Shown piece by piece: positions 35,714 to 45,215 of a DNA stretch of 46,831 nucleotides. Every line of letters starts with the position of its first letter. The stretch's first letter is position 1. A program made the position numbers and the translations under genes. This DNA is from a bacterium (GTDB lineage Bacteria; Latescibacterota; Latescibacteria; Latescibacterales; Latescibacteraceae): NCBI GenBank assembly GCA_021372535.1, contig JAJFUH010000217.1, forward strand, positions 1 through 46,831, given 5' to 3'. The notes beneath the pieces were generated by a model, which made no database searches, was not told the origin of the DNA, and saw only the letters and a program-made list of their open reading frames with translations.

Positions 35714-37051
35714 ATGAACCGAAGAGATTTTACAAAAACAGTCCTTGCCGCCTGCGGAGCAGGTATTTCAGCATATGGTACGGTGTCCGGGCAGGAAACG
35801 ACCTTTCAAAAAGCGTCCGGAAAAAAACCGTTCGGAGTCCTCTATTACGAAAAGGCCTGTGAAATCTGGGACAGGGAGTCGATGTCCGAACTCCCCGTTC
35901 TGGCAGAGGCAGCCGACCGCGCCATATACGCGCTCAGAAACGGCCGCAAACTATACAGCCATGTCATTTTCGGTCACATGCTTGAAGCAGAATTCCGCTC
36001 TGCCCGCGCCGGAAATCCGGGGTATCTCCCCAACTGGACCCGGCAGACGACGGATGATTCATATAACCTCATCGGAAAGGACGACTTTCTGTTCTTCGAC
36101 TATGCGCTCCCCCGTGTGAAGGCAGCCCGTGACCGCGGCGCATTCACCGTGGGAATCCGGGTTCCGTACCTTCCCAACATGACAATTCCTGACGGCGCTC
36201 TTTCCCCGACATACCGTTTGTACGGGAATGTCACCACCGAGGAATGCGCGAGCCTTGTCCTGACACCGGGTGTTCCTTTCACGGACGGTGTGCTCTATAT
36301 TCCCGAAATACCGGCTGTAAGGGCATGCCCCATATCGGTGCAGGGAGCGGGACCGCTCTACTGGATGCTCACCGCCGAAATAGCACTTCGCCACAGAAAT
36401 CCCGCTGTTTCCGGAACTGCCGTCAAAGCACTGGAATACATCACTTCCATAAAGGAACGCGGGGAGAAAATCAAGTCGGATATAGGTCATATCGACGATA
36501 CCGCCCGTTTCATGGTCCAAAGCGTCATAAATGGAGGCCGTTACTGGACATTCAGCGCCGGCTGTGAAATGGCGATCGAGAATTATATCAGGGCATCGGG
36601 TCTTGCCATGTGCCTTCTCCTGCAGGCTGAGGATGCGGTGAAAAACGTCAAACCGGGCGATTTCGCTCTGATTGCAGGGGAATTTTCCGATGTCAGGGAT
36701 AATGTTGAAATGGCGCGCCTGCTTAAAAGCAAGGGAGTATCAGTCATCTCCATCGGCCCCGCTCACACCGAGGGGAGCAGCGGCGACGATCTGGCGCGAG
36801 AGGCAAAGTATCATATCGAAACCTACTCCCCCGAACGCGATGGTATTCTTGGTCTTCCCGGGTTCGATAAGAAGCTCTGTCCCGCCACGGGAGTACTGTA
36901 TGCCCTTACCCTCTGGATGCTGAACAGCCAGTTCATCGAGCAGATGATCGGGGCTAACAAAACTCCCGGCCTCTATATGGGCGTACATCTGATGGGAGGA
37001 AGCGAATACAACCAGGTCGTTCGGGCTATTGTCGACCAGCGGGGATATTAA
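35714..37051 (+). CDS. Tat-exported protein of unknown function with SIS-like features
   Basis: A 445-residue protein. MNRRDFTKTVLAA is a twin-arginine signal, so the folded protein is probably exported. The middle reads FGVLYYEKACEIWDRE and LYSHVIFGHMLEAE, then KPGDFALIAGEFSDVRDN followed by LLKSKGVSVISIGP. These resemble the arrangement of SIS (sugar isomerase) domains, with a glycine loop and a later beta-alpha unit, but the match is weak and I would not assign a reaction. It lacks neighbours on its own strand; the next gene (hypE) is convergent. A 500-base promoter region precedes it. Confidence 0.6.
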   Translation: MNRRDFTKTVLAACGAGISAYGTVSGQETTFQKASGKKPFGVLYYEKACEIWDRESMSELPVLAEAADRAIYALRNGRKLYSHVIFGHMLEAEFRSARAGNPGYLPNWTRQTTDDSYNLIGKDDFLFFDYALPRVKAARDRGAFTVGIRVPYLPNMTIPDGALSPTYRLYGNVTTEECASLVLTPGVPFTDGVLYIPEIPAVRACPISVQGAGPLYWMLTAEIALRHRNPAVSGTAVKALEYITSIKERGEKIKSDIGHIDDTARFMVQSVINGGRYWTFSAGCEMAIENYIRASGLAMCLLLQAEDAVKNVKPGDFALIAGEFSDVRDNVEMARLLKSKGVSVISIGPAHTEGSSGDDLAREAKYHIETYSPERDGILGLPGFDKKLCPATGVLYALTLWMLNSQFIEQMIGANKTPGLYMGVHLMGGSEYNQVVRAIVDQRGY

Positions 37052-37099
37052 CGGGCTTTCGTGGAAAATCCCGGAAATTCGGGATAACGGATGACTGCC

Positions 37100-38122
37100 T
37101 CAACAGATTCTCGGCAGCAGCTCGCCGACAGGCATGTCGAGAATACGCCGTCCACCGGAAGCAGTGGAAAGAATGACTTCACCGTGAGGAGAATCCGCGA
37201 CCATACCGATCATTGCGGCGTCCGGGCAGTTTCCCATCGTGCGGAGGAATGTTACGGCGTCACTGGCGACTGCATCATCAACTATGGCCAGGAACCTCCC
37301 TTCGCAGGGAAGATAGAGGGGATCGAAACCGAGCAGGCCGCATACGGCGCTTACCGGATCGCTCACCGGCACAACGGACTCCTGCACAACGATGCCTACT
37401 CCGCTTGAACCGGCGATTTCATTGAGGGTTGCGGCAAGCCCGCCCCGTGTCGGATCGCGGAGGACATGGATGGATGCTCCGAACCGGTCGAGAAACGGCA
37501 GCACCGTCCCCGTGAGCGGCGCGGCATCCGACCTGACCGCTCCCCTGAGGGAAAGACCGTTCCGCTCGGCAAGAACAGCGATGCCGTGCTCACCGATGGT
37601 TCCCGATACGAGAATCGAGTCCCCGGCATGTGCATTGCTGCCGCTCACACTGATTCCGGCGGAAATAACACCGATACCGGCAGTGTTGATGCATATCCCG
37701 TCCATTTCGCCGGAGCCGACCACCTTCGTATCCCCGGTGACCACAGAAACTCCGGCCTCGATGCTCGTCTGACCGATACTGTGCACAATACGCTCCAGGT
37801 CTTTCAGAAAGAACCCCTCCTCGATGACAAACCCGAGAGAAAGATAGAGAGGCCGGGCGCCCTTCATGAGCACATCGTTCACCGTGCCGCACACCGCGAG
37901 GCTCCCGATATCACCGCCGGGAAAAAAAATCGGCTTCACCACGAACGTATCGGTGGAAAACGCGATACGGACGGAATCGATGGTGAGCTCTGCGGCATCA
38001 TCGAGAGCGGCGAGCTCGGGCGAGTCGAGGTGGCGGAGAAACACATCCCTGATGAGATTGTGCATCATTGCGCCGCCCGAACCATGGGCAAGAAGAATCC
38101 GTTCATCGTCCTTGTCAGTCAC
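37100..38122 (-). CDS. hypE: Hydrogenase maturation protein HypE
   Basis: A 340-residue maturation enzyme that dehydrates a thiocarboxamide on its C-terminal cysteine to make the cyanide ligands of the [NiFe] site. The C terminus is the required PRIC. The ATP-binding fold shows AHGSGG (about residues 10-15), DDAAELTID, FSTDTFVVKP and GDTKVV. The start is GTG 38122, overlapping the hypD stop by eight bases, with GGGAG upstream. A longer reading frame upstream of it is hypD read in another frame and is not real. Confidence 0.95.
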   Translation of the reverse strand: MTDKDDERILLAHGSGGAMMHNLIRDVFLRHLDSPELAALDDAAELTIDSVRIAFSTDTFVVKPIFFPGGDIGSLAVCGTVNDVLMKGARPLYLSLGFVIEEGFFLKDLERIVHSIGQTSIEAGVSVVTGDTKVVGSGEMDGICINTAGIGVISAGISVSGSNAHAGDSILVSGTIGEHGIAVLAERNGLSLRGAVRSDAAPLTGTVLPFLDRFGASIHVLRDPTRGGLAATLNEIAGSSGVGIVVQESVVPVSDPVSAVCGLLGFDPLYLPCEGRFLAIVDDAVASDAVTFLRTMGNCPDAAMIGMVADSPHGEVILSTASGGRRILDMPVGELLPRIC

Positions 38123-39224
38123 TTCCGTATGCTCCCTGTCGTTTTGAGTATTTAAAGAAGGCCGCGCATGTTCCCTCACCTGAAACCATGCAGGGCCCGA
38201 CCGGGCTTTCCGGCCTGCACACACGAGCGAAGAGCGGACATTCCGGCGGCGCGCAATGTCCCTTGAGTATCTCGCCGCAGCGGCATCCATCGGGTTCATG
38301 ACCGGCTTCGATTTCGACGGGGAACCGCAGGGCTGCATCGAAATCCCGAAATTCATCCCGGAGAGCAAGACCGCTCGAAGGTATCATGCCGAATCCCCGC
38401 CAATCGCTGTCAGTCACCTCAAAAACACGGTCGATAACCGCCCTGGCCTGTTTGTTTCCTTCAGGTTTGACCACACGGCTGTACTGAATCGCCACCGTCA
38501 TGTCATCCCGTTCGATCTGATCCGCCAGCATGAGGATACCCTGGATTATATCGGCTGTCTCGAAGCCCGTGATAACACAGGCGTGGTGATAACGCTCCGC
38601 AATGTCCCGGTACGGTTCGCTTCCAAGCACAGCCGAAACATGCCCGGGCAGCATGAAACCGTCCACCGCAAGCAGTCTGTCGGAAATCAGGAGTTCGAGC
38701 GCCGGCATGACCAGCTTGTGAGCGGAAAGGATGGAAAAATTCTCTACTCCGTGTTCGCGGGCATACAGAACGGATGATGCCACAACCGGGGCTGTGGTTT
38801 CAAAGCCGACAGCCAGAAATACAACCTCCGCTCCGGGCATCGAGCGGGCCATTTCTATGGCAGAAAGCGGAGAGTAGACAATTTCGACAGAGTATCCCTC
38901 GCTTCTCAGTCCGGCGAGCGACCCGCTGCTCCCCGGCACCCGCATCATATCCCCGAATGTCGCAAGTACAGCATCATACCTTCGCGCCATGGCGATTGCA
39001 GTGTCAAGGTACGAGGCGGGGGTCACGCACACGGGGCATCCGGGTCCCGACAGAAGCCTCAGCTCCGGCGGCAGCAGTGAAGGAAGCCCCGCGCGGTGAA
39101 TGGCCATCGTGTGCGTCCCGCAGACCTCCATGAGCGTCACCGGTCGTGTGAGGCGGAGAGACGCAAGGCGTTTGCTGAGGTCTTTCATAAGACCCGGATC
39201 GCGAATTTTTTTTACCTCGTTCAC
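38115..39224 (-). CDS. hypD: Hydrogenase maturation protein HypD
   Basis: A 369-residue scaffold that, with HypC, assembles the Fe(CN)2CO group. The cysteines are in place: MEVCGTH (Cys for iron), GPGCPVCVT (CxxC) and a C-terminal [4Fe-4S] set within CRCGEILKGHC, ECPLFARVC and GPCMVSGEGTC. I prefer GTG 39224 because the protein then starts VNEVKKIRDPGL as in other HypD proteins; a TTG at 39290 overlapping the hypF stop (TTGA) is the alternative. Its binding partner HypC is not encoded in this window. Confidence 0.94.
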   Translation of the reverse strand: MNEVKKIRDPGLMKDLSKRLASLRLTRPVTLMEVCGTHTMAIHRAGLPSLLPPELRLLSGPGCPVCVTPASYLDTAIAMARRYDAVLATFGDMMRVPGSSGSLAGLRSEGYSVEIVYSPLSAIEMARSMPGAEVVFLAVGFETTAPVVASSVLYAREHGVENFSILSAHKLVMPALELLISDRLLAVDGFMLPGHVSAVLGSEPYRDIAERYHHACVITGFETADIIQGILMLADQIERDDMTVAIQYSRVVKPEGNKQARAVIDRVFEVTDSDWRGFGMIPSSGLALRDEFRDFDAALRFPVEIEAGHEPDGCRCGEILKGHCAPPECPLFARVCRPESPVGPCMVSGEGTCAAFFKYSKRQGAYGSD

Positions 39225-39286
39225 CTGTAATCCCGTTCCGGAGGATGTAAAATTACCTGTATTGTTCCGTCTCCGATAACCGTCTG

Positions 39287-41740
39287 TCAAATCCCGCGGT
39301 TCCGCATACAGGCGGCGGCTGTATACGCCTGCCCCAGTGAAATGCCGCCGTCATTGACCGGCACCTGACGGTTGGTGAGCACGGTAAAACCATGTTCTTT
39401 CAGCACATCCCGGAACCGTACAAACAGGATGAGATTCTGCCAGCACCCGCCTGAAAGCGCCACTGTATTGATTCCGGTACTTTCACGGGCATATTCGGCG
39501 ACTTCGAGAAATGACGCCGCGAGCGTATTGTGAAAAGCGGCGGCAAGCCCGGAGACCGGTTTTCCCCGGCGGGCTTCTTCCATAAGTCCCCGGATGAGCG
39601 GAATATAATCGATAATACACCCGTCCGAAACATGAATGGACGCTCCGGGAATATCCGCGGTACAGCTTCCCCACAGTAAAGGATATGAATCATATATTTC
39701 GGGCGGCGATTTGCGCACGGTATAGGGGAGTGTTTGCGGCGTATGTTCACCGGCGGCGGCGGCTGATTCGAGCATCATCGCAGCCTGCCCCTCGAATGCT
39801 GAGCGGTGCCGGATATCAAGAAGAGAGGCAGCGGCATCGAAAAGCCTCCCAAGTGAGCTCGTGCGGGGAGAGTTCAGCCCCGCGCTGCATGCCTGATCGA
39901 GCAGCTCGCGTTCATGAGGTGAAAGATGCCGCAGGCAGGGCATATCGAATGACAGCCACCGGTCGCCGTATGCCGCCCGGAGATGAGACAGCGCCATCCT
40001 CCACGGCTCCCTGACGGCGGCGGTACCGCCCGGCATCGGCACATAATCGAGATGCGCGAACCGAACAAACGAAACGGGAGAGCTTATCAGTACTTCGCCG
40101 CCCCAAATCGTTTCATCGAGACCGTATCCCGTGCCGTCCATCGAGAATCCGATAACCGTGCCGGTATGCCCGTGCTCGGCAAGAACGCTCGTTATATGGG
40201 CATGGTGATGCTGTACACCGACCACGCCGTAAAGCTCGTCGCTGCGCTCCGAAAGACACTGCTTGCAGTACCGGGTGGACAGATAGTCCGGGTGAAGGTC
40301 GCAGGCATACACTCGCGGATCGAGCTCCAGAATACCGGTGAAATGGTCAACCGCCTCCCTGAAAAATCCGAGTGTGGGAATGTTTTCCAGATCGCCGATA
40401 TGCTGGCTCACGAAAGCCCGGTGACCGTCAGTTACGCAGAGGGTATTCTTGAGCTCTCCGCCGAAAGCGAGCACCGGGGGGACAGGCTCGGGCAGAAAAA
40501 CCGGTACGGGGGCAAAACCCCGTGACCGCCGCACGAAAGAAATTTCCTCGCCCCCGGCATTCACCACGGAATCATCGCAGCGAACAGCAATTTCCCGGTC
40601 GTGGATGAGAAACGCATCCGCAATTCCCGACAGCCGCCTGAGGGCTTCGTCGTTATCCTTGCAGATGGGGTCCTCGCTCAGATTCCCGCTTGTCATGACC
40701 AGTGCATCGAAGACCGGCTTCCCGCCGGCAAAATCCCCGCCGGCCTGCGGATGGAAAAAGAGAAGATAGTGGAGCGGCGTGTACGGCAGCATGATCCCGA
40801 GGTAATATGTTCCCGGCGCAACCGAAGGGGCGACAGGCGAAGACTTTGCGCGCCCGTCAAAGCGGGGTGCAAGCACTATCGGACGTTCATGACTTTCGAG
40901 CGCGGCTCTTCCGTTTACGGTCAGGTGTATCATTTTCCGTGCACTGCGGATGGTGCCGGTCATAAGCGCGAGCGGCTTCTCCTCACGGTGTTTCAATGAA
41001 CGCAGCCGCTGCACCGCTTCGTCCTGTGCGCCATCGACAGCAAGATGAAACCCGCCAAGTCCTTTAACCGCAACAATCCGTCCCATTCGAAGCAGTTCGA
41101 CAGCAGCAAGAACGGGGTCGCCGGGAATATCGCGACCGTCGCCGTCCACGAGCCGCAGCTTCGGCCCGCAGTGCGGGCATGCATCGGGCTGGGCATGAAA
41201 CCGCCGATCTGCGGGATCATGATACTCGCGCTCGCAGTCGGGACACATGATAAAACCGGCCATGGTCGTAAAACCCCTGTCATACGGGAGCCGCCGGATG
41301 ATGGAAAACCGAGGGCCGCAGTTGGTGCAGTTGATGAAGGGATAGAGATAACGGCGGTCGTGCTGATCGAAAAGCTCACGCAGGCAGTCCCCGCAAACAC
41401 ATACATCCGGGGAGATAAGCGCCTGCGGCTTACCGGTCCGGTCGCTTGCCCGAATCTCGAAGGTTAAGTATTTCCGTCCACCCGGCTCGTTATCGAGGAC
41501 AGTGCGGCGGAGCTCGACTATCCGCGACAAAACAGGCGCCCGGCTCATGAGGCTTGAGATAAAGACCTCGATATCCTCCGGCGCCCCTTCCGCTTCGATA
41601 ACAACGCCATCAGGGTTGTTCTTCACATATCCGCAGAGACGGCAGTCATGGGCAAGGTTATGGACAAACGGGCGGAACCCCACACCCTGCACAATACCGC
41701 GGATTTCGATACGTTCACATTTGTAATGGATTGTTTTCAT
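39287..41740 (-). CDS. hypF: Carbamoyltransferase HypF
   Basis: An 817-residue enzyme that converts carbamoyl phosphate for cyanide-ligand synthesis on HypE. Domains run in order: an acylphosphatase domain (RGIVQGVGFRPFVHNLA, about 14-30), two zinc-finger-like regions (CVCGDCLRE...CTNCGPRF and CPDCERE...CPHCGPKL), a YrdC-like domain, and a Kae1-like domain carrying HHHAHITSVLAEHG and SMDGTGYGLDETIWGGE. The C terminus has ALSGGCWQN. Full length. It starts 10 bases after hypB and is the largest gene of the maturation cluster. Confidence 0.96.
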   Translation of the reverse strand: MKTIHYKCERIEIRGIVQGVGFRPFVHNLAHDCRLCGYVKNNPDGVVIEAEGAPEDIEVFISSLMSRAPVLSRIVELRRTVLDNEPGGRKYLTFEIRASDRTGKPQALISPDVCVCGDCLRELFDQHDRRYLYPFINCTNCGPRFSIIRRLPYDRGFTTMAGFIMCPDCEREYHDPADRRFHAQPDACPHCGPKLRLVDGDGRDIPGDPVLAAVELLRMGRIVAVKGLGGFHLAVDGAQDEAVQRLRSLKHREEKPLALMTGTIRSARKMIHLTVNGRAALESHERPIVLAPRFDGRAKSSPVAPSVAPGTYYLGIMLPYTPLHYLLFFHPQAGGDFAGGKPVFDALVMTSGNLSEDPICKDNDEALRRLSGIADAFLIHDREIAVRCDDSVVNAGGEEISFVRRSRGFAPVPVFLPEPVPPVLAFGGELKNTLCVTDGHRAFVSQHIGDLENIPTLGFFREAVDHFTGILELDPRVYACDLHPDYLSTRYCKQCLSERSDELYGVVGVQHHHAHITSVLAEHGHTGTVIGFSMDGTGYGLDETIWGGEVLISSPVSFVRFAHLDYVPMPGGTAAVREPWRMALSHLRAAYGDRWLSFDMPCLRHLSPHERELLDQACSAGLNSPRTSSLGRLFDAAASLLDIRHRSAFEGQAAMMLESAAAAGEHTPQTLPYTVRKSPPEIYDSYPLLWGSCTADIPGASIHVSDGCIIDYIPLIRGLMEEARRGKPVSGLAAAFHNTLAASFLEVAEYARESTGINTVALSGGCWQNLILFVRFRDVLKEHGFTVLTNRQVPVNDGGISLGQAYTAAACMRNRGI

Positions 41741-41750
41741 GACACGGACA

Positions 41751-42401
41751 TCAGCTTTTCGTTCCCTGGAAAAGGAATTCGGCGAACCGGTCTATCCCTT
41801 CACCGGTTTTTGCGGAGGTCATGAGCACGGTCAGGTTCGGATTGATCGATCGGGCGTGGTTTTCGAGAACCTGAGGCCGGACATCGACATAGGGTGCAAG
41901 ATCGGTTTTGGTGATAACCACGGCATTCGCCGACACAAACGCGGCGGGATACTTGAGGGGTTTGTCTTCGCCTTCCGCCACACTCAGCACGATAACCCGG
42001 CACTCTTCACCCAGATCAAACGCGACCGGACAGATCAGATTTCCTACATTCTCGATGACAAGCACCTTCAGCTTCGAGAGGGGCAGATGCGACATGGCCT
42101 CATCGACCTGAACAGCGGCCAGATGGCACTCGTCCCCCGTTTCTATCTGAACTGCTTTTACACCCAAAGCCTCGATACGGCGCATATCGTTGTCGGTCTT
42201 CACATCGCCCTCGATGACAGCAATCTCCGAAGTGTCCTTGAGTTTTCGGAACGTTGCTTCCAGCAGCGAGGTTTTCCCGCTGCCGGGCGAACCGATGAGA
42301 TTGAGACACCGTATACCCTTTTCCCGCAGCTCTGAACGGATATTGGCGGCAATTTCATCGTTCCGGGTCAGTACCTTCTGTTTCAGTTTCACCTCGGCCA
42401 T
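41751..42401 (-). CDS. hypB: Hydrogenase nickel incorporation GTPase HypB
   Basis: A 216-residue SIMIBI GTPase that helps insert nickel. P-loop GSPGSGKTS, EGDVKTDND, VIENVGNLICP and TKTDLAPYV give the G1 to G4 motifs. The metal-site strings GDECHLA and CPVAFDLGE are intact. It lacks the N-terminal histidine-rich or CXXCGC nickel-storage segment of some relatives. Start ATG 42401 has GGGAG just upstream; a GTG at 42413 in frame lacks one. The usual partner HypA is not adjacent. First gene of the hyp cluster. Confidence 0.95.
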   Translation of the reverse strand: MAEVKLKQKVLTRNDEIAANIRSELREKGIRCLNLIGSPGSGKTSLLEATFRKLKDTSEIAVIEGDVKTDNDMRRIEALGVKAVQIETGDECHLAAVQVDEAMSHLPLSKLKVLVIENVGNLICPVAFDLGEECRVIVLSVAEGEDKPLKYPAAFVSANAVVITKTDLAPYVDVRPQVLENHARSINPNLTVLMTSAKTGEGIDRFAEFLFQGTKS

Positions 42402-42468
42402 GTACTCCCCCACTTTATGAGTGCATTATTCTTTATCAACAACGCCCGAAGAAACGCTCCTCAAACGA

Positions 42469-43695
42469 CTATAAAATCATGAACAACACCACATTCAACA
42501 GGATGAGAGAACCGACAGCCAGACGCGGATACGGTTTCACGAGATAATTGCTCAGAATCATGCTTATCAGAACGGTCAATCCGAACGCGGTTCCCGACTT
42601 AACAAGCACATGGACATTCCATGCATTCAACAGAATAGCAGAGAGCGCGGGCAGCGGATAGTGAATCACATAAACGGTGTACGAATTGGCTGCGAGAACC
42701 TTGTGCACTGGTGACGGGCGGTTCCAGAACCGTCGTGCAAAGGAAACGAGACCGCCAAACAGGAAAAGAGCCAGAAACGACCGTGAAAACGACAGCAAAC
42801 ACTTGTTAAACACGGTCAAGGGGGCAGGAAGGGAATTATCCAGATGGATATGAACGATCAGCGCGAGCAAGGATACCCCGGTCCAGATACCTATCGAGCC
42901 GAAAGATCTGCCTTCAGCAAACCATTTCGCGGAATAGGCATAGACTCCCAGGGCAAAAAAGACAATCTGGGAAACGAGGCGCGAGGGTTCAAAATGGATA
43001 AGATTGAAGACAAGGACTGCCTGATAACCCCATTTGAGGTAAAGTTTTACGATAAAGAATCCCACCGAGGTGATCAATCCTGTGATCAGGAGCACCGTAA
43101 ACATGCCGGCAGCCGAATGAGTTTTCGGAATGTGGGCGAGTGTATTCCGTATGAAGGCAGATTCCTTCTCCGCTTTATATAACCCTGCGAACAGGATTAA
43201 AACCGAAAGAAGAACCGAAAGAAACCAGAGATGCCTCAGTGAAAACTGGTCCGGACTGTGAACATATCCCGAATGAAATGTCACGGCGCTTTTCATCACC
43301 TCAATCCAGTAATTCCAGTACCCGACAGGCGGTGTACCGTCACCGGCAACCCGGCTGCAGTACATGAAATACATCGCGACCGGAACGATAAAGACCGCCC
43401 CTATCAGCTGTGGTATTCCCAGCCTTTTCAGCTTGTTCACGACAAAGTGCGCCGTTCCATACCGTTCAATCGAGGGCAGGGCGAAAAAACCGGCCGCAAA
43501 AAAGAGAACGGGCATCATGAAAATGTCGGTAAGCATGACAATGTAGTTGAAAATCGCCCCGCTGACAGCCGATCCATGAGTTTCTGCGCCATACACGAGA
43601 GCGATATGCTGAAGAACGACGAACATAATGATGAAAAAACGGAGATCATCGAAGAATACGAGGCGATCATGGGAATTATCGAGAGAGGAAGGCAT
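42469..43695 (-). CDS. Acyltransferase-3 family membrane protein
   Basis: About 408 residues from ATG 43695, with GGGGAG eight bases upstream (another ATG lies two codons before). There are about ten membrane helices. The start, RLVFFDDLRFFIIMFVVLQH, has the arginine and histidine typical of the acyltransferase-3 family, which adds acetyl or other acyl groups to surface sugars or lipids. The acceptor is unknown. It does not appear to be part of the hyp cluster beyond sharing the strand. Confidence 0.8.
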   Translation of the reverse strand: MPSSLDNSHDRLVFFDDLRFFIIMFVVLQHIALVYGAETHGSAVSGAIFNYIVMLTDIFMMPVLFFAAGFFALPSIERYGTAHFVVNKLKRLGIPQLIGAVFIVPVAMYFMYCSRVAGDGTPPVGYWNYWIEVMKSAVTFHSGYVHSPDQFSLRHLWFLSVLLSVLILFAGLYKAEKESAFIRNTLAHIPKTHSAAGMFTVLLITGLITSVGFFIVKLYLKWGYQAVLVFNLIHFEPSRLVSQIVFFALGVYAYSAKWFAEGRSFGSIGIWTGVSLLALIVHIHLDNSLPAPLTVFNKCLLSFSRSFLALFLFGGLVSFARRFWNRPSPVHKVLAANSYTVYVIHYPLPALSAILLNAWNVHVLVKSGTAFGLTVLISMILSNYLVKPYPRLAVGSLILLNVVLFMIL

Positions 43696-43805
43696 CGTCA
43701 TATCTCCCCGGTATCGCTTAATTATCCTATATCCGTTTAAAGATAACTTTTCAGTGAATTATACAATATACATGCGCTGAAATACCTTATTGAGTATAAA
43801 ACAGG

Positions 43806-45086
43806 TTATGCACTTTCCTGTGTATTCGGCAGAGCGGACGAGCTTTCCATGACCGTGGAAGCAGGGCGAAGCATGAACGCCCCAATGGCTCCCATGAGCG
43901 CAACGCTGCCCGCAAGGAGGAACGCCGGGCCGAAAGAGCCTGCCGCATCGGCCATGGCACCTGCGACGCTCGGTCCGATTGCCTGTCCTATCCCGAAGAA
44001 AAGCGTGATGAATCCCAGCGCCGCCGGGGCAAGACGCGGGCCGAGCACATCACCACATGTTGCGGCCATAATCGCCGGTATGCTCCATGCTGTCAGGCCG
44101 AACAGCACCGCCGAAAGGGTGAATCCCGCAGGCTCGGGCCAGAGCGCGAACAGGCTGAATGCCGCCGCCTGGATAAGATACACGATTATCAGGGCCCACC
44201 GTCTGCCGATAACATCCGATACGGTTCCCCAGATCAGCCCGCACAGGACGCTGACCCAGCCCATGGTCATGAACAGTCCTCCGGCGGCTTCACGGGTATA
44301 TCCGCCCCCGGCGATCAGGTGTTTGAAAAAGAATGTCATATAGATGATATAGGAGAAGCCGAAGGCAACATACACAAACCCGAGATGCCAGACCGAAGCC
44401 GAACGGTACACCCGTCCCCACTGAAGCCCTCCTCCCGGGCGCGAAGGAGGAGCCGGATCATTCCCTGACGCTCCCAGCGGGCTGAGCCCGATATCTGATG
44501 GCCGGTTCCGCAGGAGAATATATGCCCCGGCTGCAAGGAGAACGGTTATTCCGCCGAACAGGAACCAGCATACTCTCCACCCGTTCTCAGCATATGCCGA
44601 GAGGACCCGGGGAACGAGGGGGCCGACGACAATGAGCGCAAGTGACGATCCGGCTACCGCGATTCCCGTCGCAAAACCACGCCGTCGCGCCGCAAACCAT
44701 GACGCCATGAGACCCATGACCGGGACATTGCTTGCGCCGCTCCCGACACCGGTCACCGCCCGCCAGAGGGCAGCTGCCATGAACCCATGAGCCAGGCCGG
44801 TCATCACCATGGAGGCGCCTGCCAGCATGAGACCGGCGGTGATAACCACGCGCGGCCCGAACCGCGCCGCCAGCGCTCCCCCGATAACCGACAGAGCGAG
44901 GTAGCCAACCAGATTTGCCGAAGCAAGCACACCCGCCTGTGTATTTTCCATCCCTAAGCCCACCTGCATGGCGGGCAATACGACCGTATAGCCGAATCGA
45001 GCCAGCCCGAGCGAACCGAACACTACGAGTGTACCCATGAAAAGTACAATCCAGCCATAGTGAAATCGTGAAGAAGGCGGTGCCAT
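43806..45086 (-). CDS. Major facilitator superfamily transporter
   Basis: About 426 residues from ATG 45086 (MAPPSSRFHYGW), preceded by GGAG six bases upstream; ATG 45098 is an alternative. Twelve membrane segments. The first loop shows ARFGPRVVITAG, the second half has GTVSDVIGRRWAL; both are degenerate MFS loop motifs. Substrate unknown. The family resembles YbfB/OFA-type carriers, but this is weak. It lies 117 bases downstream of the aldolase gene, so a shared transcript is possible. Confidence 0.85.
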   Translation of the reverse strand: MAPPSSRFHYGWIVLFMGTLVVFGSLGLARFGYTVVLPAMQVGLGMENTQAGVLASANLVGYLALSVIGGALAARFGPRVVITAGLMLAGASMVMTGLAHGFMAAALWRAVTGVGSGASNVPVMGLMASWFAARRRGFATGIAVAGSSLALIVVGPLVPRVLSAYAENGWRVCWFLFGGITVLLAAGAYILLRNRPSDIGLSPLGASGNDPAPPSRPGGGLQWGRVYRSASVWHLGFVYVAFGFSYIIYMTFFFKHLIAGGGYTREAAGGLFMTMGWVSVLCGLIWGTVSDVIGRRWALIIVYLIQAAAFSLFALWPEPAGFTLSAVLFGLTAWSIPAIMAATCGDVLGPRLAPAALGFITLFFGIGQAIGPSVAGAMADAAGSFGPAFLLAGSVALMGAIGAFMLRPASTVMESSSALPNTQESA

Positions 45087-45215
45087 GAATATCTCCATTC
45101 CCGCTTCAGTAATCTTTTATCGAATACATAACCACGCTGAGTATCATTCGATTATTAAATTTGAACTGGTGATATGGTATACCTCTACATGCTCTTTTCG
45201 CTGATTGAATCAGTG

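Noticed and set aside
37068-37085. ATCCCG/CGGGAT hairpin between the Tat-exported gene and hypE
   Set aside because: Only six base pairs, with no uridine run; too weak to call a terminator.
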